DNA of 11,825 bases. It comes from an uncultured Spirochaetales bacterium. GTDB taxonomy: Bacteria; Spirochaetota; Spirochaetia; Sphaerochaetales; Sphaerochaetaceae. Each line of letters opens with the position of its first letter. The stretch's first letter is position 1. The notes under the pieces are model-generated. The model ran no database searches and was not told where the DNA came from. It saw nothing but the letters and a program-made list of their open reading frames with translations. The DNA lies in contig CAMEXG010000051.1 in NCBI GenBank assembly GCA_945947045.1, forward strand, positions 1 to 11,825, read 5' to 3'. Positions 7,009 through 11,825 of the stretch are shown piece by piece. Both the position numbers and the translations under genes were made by a program.

Positions 7009-8300
7009 CGGCTATAGAGAATATGTGGGTGGAACTCTACATGGCTGCAATGGTTTTTATCCTTTATATCCTAGGTTGCAGGGGAAAGAAAGAAAGGAAT
7101 ACTTCTCCATGGTATTATAAGTATTGCCTCATAATGCTGATGACCGTATTACTTACAGATGTCATTATCTGGTTTTTTGAATTTAGAGGGAAAGGAATAT
7201 TTTGGGTCTATTGCCTCATATGGGCGGTGAATTTCATTTTATGTATTTTCCTGATGCTGCTATATTCCCTGTATTTATTTGCATACATCAAAGAAAACTA
7301 TAAAGTTGAAGTAAGATTCCCGGTCCATTATTTCTGTTTTATATCATTCATCGCTATTTTTCTCTGGATCTCAAGTTTTTGGAACAAGTCGATTTTCGTA
7401 CTCAATATAAAATTCTATCCTGAATATACGTATTTATTCTCCTTCGTAGTGATTTTGATAATCTTGTTGTTACTTCCTTCTTTTTATGTCTTCATTGTTG
7501 CGAGAAAGAAAATGGAGCGAAGAATGCGTATTCTGTTCTCGATATACTCCCTTTTACCTATTGTAGCAATGTTTATTGAATATCTGACGGAAATAAACTG
7601 TATTTTCTACTCTTCAACCGCTTTGTTGATTCTATTGGTATATGTAGGGATAAACCAAAAAAACAGATTGATCGCATATAATCAGTCGGTAGAGCTCCAG
7701 GCAAAAGAAAGCGAGATGAAGGAGACGGAGCAGAAAGTGATGATGGGAAATATCCAGCCCTTGTTTATCCAGACTGTCCTGGCCTCTATTGCAGATATGG
7801 CTGAAAAAGATCCTAAGAGGGCAGAGTCGACCACATCAAGTTTCGCTACGTATTTAAGAATGAATTTAAATAGTGTAGGAAAAAACGAGCCGGTACCCTT
7901 TGAAGAAGAATTGAAACATGCCGATTCCTATCTGGAACTGGAGGAAAATATAAGGCCTGGCAGAATACATGTGGAGCATAATATCGAGGCATATAACTTC
8001 TTTTTACCTGTTCTTACTCTACAACCTATCGTTGAGAATGCCATAGTCCATGGAATAATACCCAAGGGAGGTGGTACAATCAAGTTGTGGAGCAGGGAAG
8101 ATGAGGATTCATTCTATATCGGAGTGGATGACGACGGAATAGGATTCGATTCGACTTTGGCGGTGAAAGGAGTAGGAATAAGTAATACAAGGTCCAGACT
8201 TGAAAAGTTCTGTGGGGGAACGGTCAAAATAGAGTCTGAAAAGGGAAAGGGAACCAAAGTGACGATAAAAATCCCTAAGACGACGAACATGACATTCTAG
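7005..8300 (+). CDS. LytS-type sensor kinase paralogue without the phosphoacceptor histidine
   Basis: The product has 431 residues and is a clear paralogue of the preceding kinase: about seven membrane segments (about 8-212), the same INQ exit after the last segment, a coiled-coil linker, then a His_kinase/HATPase core. The key motif reads NIQPLFIQTVL where the neighbour has QIQPHFIYNVL. Leu253 (codon TTG) replaces the histidine, and the following Tyr and Asn are also changed. The ATP site is kept: N box LQPIVENAIVHG (N345, H349), DDDGIGFD (D376, G378, G380) and GVGISNTRSRLE. His-to-Leu here needs more than one base change, so a sequencing error is unlikely. It probably cannot accept phosphate but may bind ATP and dimerise with, or phosphorylate, the intact partner; that is inference. 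GGAGG at 6990-6994 and the ATGA overlap point to coupled translation. Confidence 0.87.
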   Translation: MTAIENMWVELYMAAMVFILYILGCRGKKERNTSPWYYKYCLIMLMTVLLTDVIIWFFEFRGKGIFWVYCLIWAVNFILCIFLMLLYSLYLFAYIKENYKVEVRFPVHYFCFISFIAIFLWISSFWNKSIFVLNIKFYPEYTYLFSFVVILIILLLLPSFYVFIVARKKMERRMRILFSIYSLLPIVAMFIEYLTEINCIFYSSTALLILLVYVGINQKNRLIAYNQSVELQAKESEMKETEQKVMMGNIQPLFIQTVLASIADMAEKDPKRAESTTSSFATYLRMNLNSVGKNEPVPFEEELKHADSYLELEENIRPGRIHVEHNIEAYNFFLPVLTLQPIVENAIVHGIIPKGGGTIKLWSREDEDSFYIGVDDDGIGFDSTLAVKGVGISNTRSRLEKFCGGTVKIESEKGKGTKVTIKIPKTTNMTF

Positions 8301-8308
8301 AGGGAGAT

Positions 8309-10129
8309 ATGATAGAAATTTTTAATGATTCAACTCGAATATATACAGCATTGACTTTTCTTACTGTTGCAACTCTCCTTGTAGAGATAATTTGTATCAA
8401 AGCCACAAGCCTTGATGTTGCGAAAGGCTTTATAAAAGTATTCTATCTAGTTGTCGTGGCGGCTATCTGTGAATGGATAGGAGTCATGGGACCCCTATTT
8501 CCCTCGGATTTCAGAGGATTTGTAATTCTTGCAAAGAGTGTTGAACTGATGATATCTCCTGTAATTCCTGTTGCAATGGCCATGTCTGCAGCAAGGGAGA
8601 AAGCTAAGGTTTATCACATTGTCCCTCTTAGTATCAGCACATTGATTATTTTCTCATCAATCTTTTCAGGGAAAATATTCTTCTTCGGTCCCGATAACGT
8701 CTATCACCATGGACCATTCTATTTCGTTTATAAAATCAGTTATTTCGCAGCAGTTTTATTTATGATCATCAAGATCATTATTGTTTCCAAGAAAAAGGGG
8801 TTTAATGATACCCTTGTCCTTCTACTTTCCTTTGGAATTCTACTAAGTGGTCTTATTATTCAGGCGGTTTACAGTAAAATAAGGATAGACTGGTGTGCTG
8901 CAGCCTTGGCTAGTACTCTTGTATGTCTCAATTATCTTACTCAAGATCAGAAGAAAGCTGTTGAAGTTATGAAAAAAGCCATGGATGAAGCCAATATCGC
9001 AAACAAAGCCAAGACCAACTTCATGGGAAGAATGAGCCATGACTTGAGGACTCCTATAAATGGAATAATGGGTATGGCCCAGATAGCAAAAAAGAATATA
9101 GGTAATGAAGAGGTGGTTTCCGATTGCCTTGATAAAATCGATTCGTCAAACAGGCACTTGATGTCCCTCATCGGCGACATTCTTCAGATGTCAAGCCTTG
9201 AAAGCGGAGGTATTACACTCTCCCATGAAAGCTTTGATATCGTTGAGACTTTGTCTGATTCCATTGAGATGCTCTCTACAAATGCAAAAGACAGGGGTGT
9301 GAGGATATTTGATGACGGATATAAAGATATCAAGTACAGGAAAGTCTTCGGTAGCCCTTCACATGTACGCCAGGTCTTTACAAACATCATTTCGAATGCA
9401 GTCAAATACAACAAAATGGGTGGCTTTGTAGAGATAAAGACCGGAATTATCGGAGAGAGCGAAGGTAGAGTGACTTATCGTTTTACATTCTCCGATACAG
9501 GGCTGGGGATGTCTGACGACTTCGTGAAGAAGATCTTCGAGCCGTTTAGCAGGGAAGAAGATGCAAACATCATGAAGAAGCCTGGCTCTGGACTAGGAAT
9601 GAGTATAGTAAAGGATCTTGTAGACCTTATGGGAGGAAGCATCTCCGTAATAAGTGAGAAGAATGTAGGTTCCGTCTTCACCGTCGATATTCCCTTTGAT
9701 ATAAATATGGAGGGAGAAACAAAAGAAAGCCAGGAAAAAGAGCCTGAGTCCTTTGAAGGAAAGCGTGTGTTGCTTGTAGAGGACAACGAACTTAACCAGG
9801 AAATAGCAATATATATGCTTAAAGAAAAGGGATTTGATGTGGAGAGCGCCAATAACGGTAAGGAAGCATTGGGAAAGTATCTTTCTTCAACTCCTTTCTA
9901 CTATAACCTTATACTCATGGATATCATGATGCCTGTAATGAACGGCCTGGAGGCGACCCGTGCCATAAGAAGTTCAGGACGCCCTGATTCAAGTCTCCCT
10001 ATCATCGCAATGACTGCCAATGCCTATGAAGAAGATAAGAAGAATTGTATAGAAGCAGGAATGAACGAGCATATAGCAAAACCTCTGGAAGAGGGTGAGA
10101 TTATGGCTGCCATAAGAAGAAATATTTAA
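8309..10129 (+). CDS. Membrane hybrid histidine kinase with C-terminal receiver domain
   Basis: The product has 606 residues. Residues 1 to about 210 hold six or seven hydrophobic segments. A short linker leads to a HisKA domain with MSHDLRTPINGI and phosphoacceptor H244. The HATPase domain has the N box with N363 (NIISNAVKY), G1 DTGLGMS (D396), the F-box region IFEPF, and G2 GSGLGMS (from G426). After a charged linker, the receiver (about 485-604) has acidic pocket residues E491 and D492, phosphoacceptor D538 (LMDIMMPVMNG), T569 and K591. All are canonical, so both halves should work. There is no HPt, DNA-binding or enzymatic output domain, so phosphate must leave to a partner elsewhere or be used as a sink. 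The gene starts eight bases after the previous stop, with AGGGAG just upstream, so it is the third gene of the kinase operon. Its phosphotransfer type differs from that of its two LytS-like neighbours although the membrane part is built alike. Confidence 0.9.
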   Translation: MIEIFNDSTRIYTALTFLTVATLLVEIICIKATSLDVAKGFIKVFYLVVVAAICEWIGVMGPLFPSDFRGFVILAKSVELMISPVIPVAMAMSAAREKAKVYHIVPLSISTLIIFSSIFSGKIFFFGPDNVYHHGPFYFVYKISYFAAVLFMIIKIIIVSKKKGFNDTLVLLLSFGILLSGLIIQAVYSKIRIDWCAAALASTLVCLNYLTQDQKKAVEVMKKAMDEANIANKAKTNFMGRMSHDLRTPINGIMGMAQIAKKNIGNEEVVSDCLDKIDSSNRHLMSLIGDILQMSSLESGGITLSHESFDIVETLSDSIEMLSTNAKDRGVRIFDDGYKDIKYRKVFGSPSHVRQVFTNIISNAVKYNKMGGFVEIKTGIIGESEGRVTYRFTFSDTGLGMSDDFVKKIFEPFSREEDANIMKKPGSGLGMSIVKDLVDLMGGSISVISEKNVGSVFTVDIPFDINMEGETKESQEKEPESFEGKRVLLVEDNELNQEIAIYMLKEKGFDVESANNGKEALGKYLSSTPFYYNLILMDIMMPVMNGLEATRAIRSSGRPDSSLPIIAMTANAYEEDKKNCIEAGMNEHIAKPLEEGEIMAAIRRNI

Positions 10130-10175
10130 AATATTTATTGGTTAACTATTTTTAATAAAATAAATTAGTAGAATA

Positions 10176-10210
10176 AAAAACAGACAATAATAGGAAAAAT
10201 GTTTGTTTTT
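10176..10210 (+). terminator. Probable AT-rich terminator of the kinase operon
   Basis: An 11-bp stem, AAAAACAGACA (10176-10186) with TGTTTGTTTTT (10200-10210), has one G-U pair and a 13-base loop. It lies 46 bases after the hybrid kinase stop codon. The five terminal T bases of the right arm would act as the U tract. The stem is AT-rich, so it may be a weak terminator. The rest of 10130-10250 is AT-rich with no gene visible. Confidence 0.45.
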
Positions 10211-10251
10211 ATACTCTTCCGGCCATGTGTTCACTAGAAATACATTTTTTA

Positions 10252-10294
10252 GTTTATCTTATTACTTGATAAACCTTCCCTTGGAATATTAAAT
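10252..10294 (+). promoter_or_regulatory. Promoter with overlapping inverted repeat, before the dehydratase operon
   Basis: GTTTATC (10252-10258) and GATAAAC (10268-10274) form a perfect 7-bp inverted repeat around nine bases. The right arm overlaps the candidate -35 box TTGATA (10266-10271, five of six matches). Seventeen bases later is TTAAAT (10289-10294, four of six) as a -10. Transcription would start about 12 bases before the ATG at 10313. An inverted repeat over a -35 box is the usual place for a repressor operator; which regulator would bind is unknown. Confidence 0.45.
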
Positions 10295-10312
10295 TTACAT
10301 TCTGAGGATGAA

Positions 10313-11584
10313 ATGAAAGAAAAAGAGTGCTTTGATTGTGACTATGGTTTCGATACTCCCATCTTTACAGAAGAGATGAAGAAGAATTATACGATTCTTA
10401 CTCCAGATATCTTTCCTCTTCATCTAGAGCTGGTGGTGAGAGTATTTCGTAGATACGGATATAATGTGGAGATTCTCCATACACGAGGAAAAGCCATCAT
10501 CGATAAAGGGTTGGAACATGTCCATAACGATATGTGCTATCCTGCAGTCTGTGTTGTGGGACAGTTTATTGACGCACTGACAAGCGGAAAGTATGACCCT
10601 CATAAAACAGCACTTGTCTTGTTCCAGACTGGAGGTGGCTGCAGAGCATCCAATTACATATGGGTGCTACGAAAGGCACTGGAGAATATGGGGATGGGAT
10701 ATGTACCTGTCCTCTCCTTAAGCTTAAATAAAATGGAGCGGCATCCAGGCTTCAAGCTTGTTCCGTCCCTTCTTTTCAAAGGTCTTATGGCTCTTGTCTA
10801 TGGAGATATGCTTACGTTATTGAAGAATCAGGTGAAGCCATATGAAAAGAATAAAGGCGATACAGATAAGCTTACGTCTCTATGGATTGAAAAACTGGTA
10901 GATGCCTTGATGAAGGGAAAGCTTCTGATAGGACCTTCTTTCAAACGCACTCTGAGGGAGATAGCCGCATCATATGCTTCCATTCCCCACAGAGAAGAAA
11001 AGAGAGTAAAGGTGGGGATTGTAGGGGAGATATATGTGAAATACTCTCCTCTTGGAAACAATGGACTAGAAGACTTTCTGGAGAAAGAGGGGTGCGAGTA
11101 CATGGTCCCAGGAGTTCTTCCCTTCTTCTTTTATATGTTTGACAATAGAATAAACGCAAAAAATCTCTATGGAGAGAAAAAGGGAGTGAATATCTCCTAC
11201 ATGGGAATGAAGTTTGCCAAATACATAGAAAAGGTCATGGATAGTGTCCTTGATGATTTCCCCTCATTTAAAAAGCCTTCGACTTTCTCCCATGAAAAAG
11301 ATCTGGTAGAGCCTATCCTCAATAGAGGTGTGGTAATGGGTGAAGGATGGCTGTTGCCTGCAGAGGTAGCGGAGCTTATTGAGCTTGGATATAACAACGT
11401 AATCTGCGTCCAACCCTTCGGATGCCTTCCCAATCATATTGTAGGCAAGGGGACCATAAGAGTGTTGAGAGAGAAATATAAAGACGCCAATATTTTCCCC
11501 ATCGACTATGATTCATCCGCTTCTACAGTCAATCAGGAGAATAGAATCAAATTGATGCTGTCTATGGCTAGGGAGAAGATGTAA
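10313..11584 (+). CDS. 2-hydroxyacyl-CoA dehydratase (HgdB-like/COG3581-type) iron-sulfur protein
   Basis: The product has 423 residues. It matches, as I recall it, the C-terminal part of the very large activase-dehydratase proteins of anaerobes. Likely cluster-binding motifs are HNDMCYPAVCVVGQ (C75), QTGGGCRASNY (C110) and the late VICVQPFGCLPNHIVGKG (C365, C371). Near the N terminus is another Cys pair, ECFDC (C6, C9). Members are cytoplasmic, oxygen-sensitive proteins that receive electrons from an ATP-driven activase. Classical relatives dehydrate 2-hydroxyacyl-CoA or reduce benzoyl-CoA, but the job of this subgroup is not established, so the substrate should stay open. GAGG at 10304-10307 gives a good ribosome site for ATG 10313. 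The stop codon shares one base with the activase start (TAATG at 11582-11586), so the two are translated together and probably act as partners. An inverted repeat covers the predicted promoter. Confidence 0.8.
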   Translation: MKEKECFDCDYGFDTPIFTEEMKKNYTILTPDIFPLHLELVVRVFRRYGYNVEILHTRGKAIIDKGLEHVHNDMCYPAVCVVGQFIDALTSGKYDPHKTALVLFQTGGGCRASNYIWVLRKALENMGMGYVPVLSLSLNKMERHPGFKLVPSLLFKGLMALVYGDMLTLLKNQVKPYEKNKGDTDKLTSLWIEKLVDALMKGKLLIGPSFKRTLREIAASYASIPHREEKRVKVGIVGEIYVKYSPLGNNGLEDFLEKEGCEYMVPGVLPFFFYMFDNRINAKNLYGEKKGVNISYMGMKFAKYIEKVMDSVLDDFPSFKKPSTFSHEKDLVEPILNRGVVMGEGWLLPAEVAELIELGYNNVICVQPFGCLPNHIVGKGTIRVLREKYKDANIFPIDYDSSASTVNQENRIKLMLSMAREKM

Positions 11585-11825
11585 TGAAGAGGCTTGGAAT
11601 AGATATCGGATCCACTACTATAAAATGCACTGTATTGGATGAAGAAAGAAATATAATCTGGTCGACATATGAGCGTCATCAATCCAGAATAAATCTCAAG
11701 CTTTCAGGTCTACTGTCCAGAATAAGAAGCGAGTTTCCTGAAGACGAGAAGATGATATTGGCATTCTCCGGATCGGCGGGAATGGGTGTGGCGGAGGCTT
11801 TGGGTATTCCTTTTGTTCAGGAAGT
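11584..11825 (+). CDS. ATPase activase of 2-hydroxyacyl-CoA dehydratase type (BadF/HgdC family), 5' part
   Basis: This open frame runs off the right edge; 80 full codons are visible. It begins MKRLGIDIGSTTIKCTVLD, the phosphate-1 loop of the acetate kinase/Hsc70/actin fold as found in CoA-dehydratase activases. LAFSGSAGMGVAEALGIPFVQE follows, where the family has a comparable Gly-rich segment. These proteins are homodimers with one shared 4Fe-4S cluster that use ATP to push an electron into the dehydratase; here the cluster cysteines would lie beyond the window. The start is fixed by the one-base overlap with the upstream stop (TAATG). In many anaerobes activase and dehydratase-like parts are fused in one protein of about 1,400 residues with the activase first. 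Here the dehydratase part is a separate gene placed before it. Whether the activase gene carries one or two ATPase domains and the middle domain cannot be seen. Confidence 0.85.
   Translation, partial: MKRLGIDIGSTTIKCTVLDEERNIIWSTYERHQSRINLKLSGLLSRIRSEFPEDEKMILAFSGSAGMGVAEALGIPFVQE

Noticed and set aside
6990..7020. A frameshift joining the two LytS-type kinases into one protein
   Set aside because: Each has its own full set of membrane segments and kinase core, and GGAGG plus the ATGA overlap give a proper start for the second gene.
7741..7775. Sequencing error as the cause of the missing histidine in the second kinase
   Set aside because: The codon is TTG, more than one change from CAC or CAT, and the neighbouring Tyr and Asn of the motif are also different while the frame stays open.
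1..11825. CRISPR array, tRNA/rRNA genes, insertion sequences, phage or toxin-antitoxin genes
   Set aside because: No regularly spaced repeats, no tRNA-like cloverleaf, no transposase or integrase motifs, and no small gene pairs were seen on either strand.

Overview
This 11.8-kb window looks like an ordinary chromosomal stretch of an anaerobic, polysaccharide-using bacterium of moderate-to-low GC. A gut or host-associated spirochaete (Treponema/Sphaerochaetaceae-like) is my best guess. The reasons are the short signal peptides ending in VFA-S-type sites with no Gram-positive wall anchors, a secreted PL9 pectate lyase, a ThrRS-like/uridine-kinase fusion protein, LytS-type kinases and a 2-hydroxyacyl-CoA-dehydratase/activase pair. 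Clostridia share several of these, so the assignment is inference only. I found no tRNA, rRNA, CRISPR array, insertion sequence or phage gene.

Layout. (1) Positions 1-274, minus strand: the 5' part of a membrane-anchored SGNH/GDSL hydrolase. An in-frame TAA interrupts it, and recognisable SGNH block II residues continue in the same frame beyond the stop. (2) Positions 405-3740, plus strand: a coupled two-gene pectin unit, made of a secreted stand-alone carbohydrate-associated module and a 945-residue multidomain PL9 pectate lyase with all known catalytic and calcium residues. (3) Positions 3811-5490: a TGS/ThrRS-like/uridine-kinase fusion, probably on its own promoter with almost no leader, ending before a GC-rich hairpin terminator. 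(4) Positions 5692-10129: three consecutive sensor kinase genes, each starting with about seven membrane segments. The first is an intact LytS/YesM-type kinase. The second is its paralogue, lacking the phosphoacceptor histidine but keeping the ATP site. The third is a hybrid HisKA kinase with a C-terminal receiver. No DNA-binding response regulator is present. (5) Positions 10313-11825: a 2-hydroxyacyl-CoA dehydratase-like iron-sulfur protein overlapping by one base the start of a BadF/HgdC-type ATPase activase that runs off the window.

How it may work together. The pectin genes would bind and cleave polygalacturonate outside the cell. The kinase trio looks like one membrane signalling complex, with the intact and His-less kinases probably pairing and the hybrid receiver as a phosphate sink or relay. 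The leaders of the pectin unit and the kinase unit share a 9-base word and a second 6-base word at nearly the same spacing. This hints at, but does not prove, a common promoter or operator. The most interesting points are the active/His-less kinase pair beside a hybrid kinase, the stop codon in the GDSL gene, the shared leader, and the inverted repeat over the predicted -35 box of the dehydratase operon.
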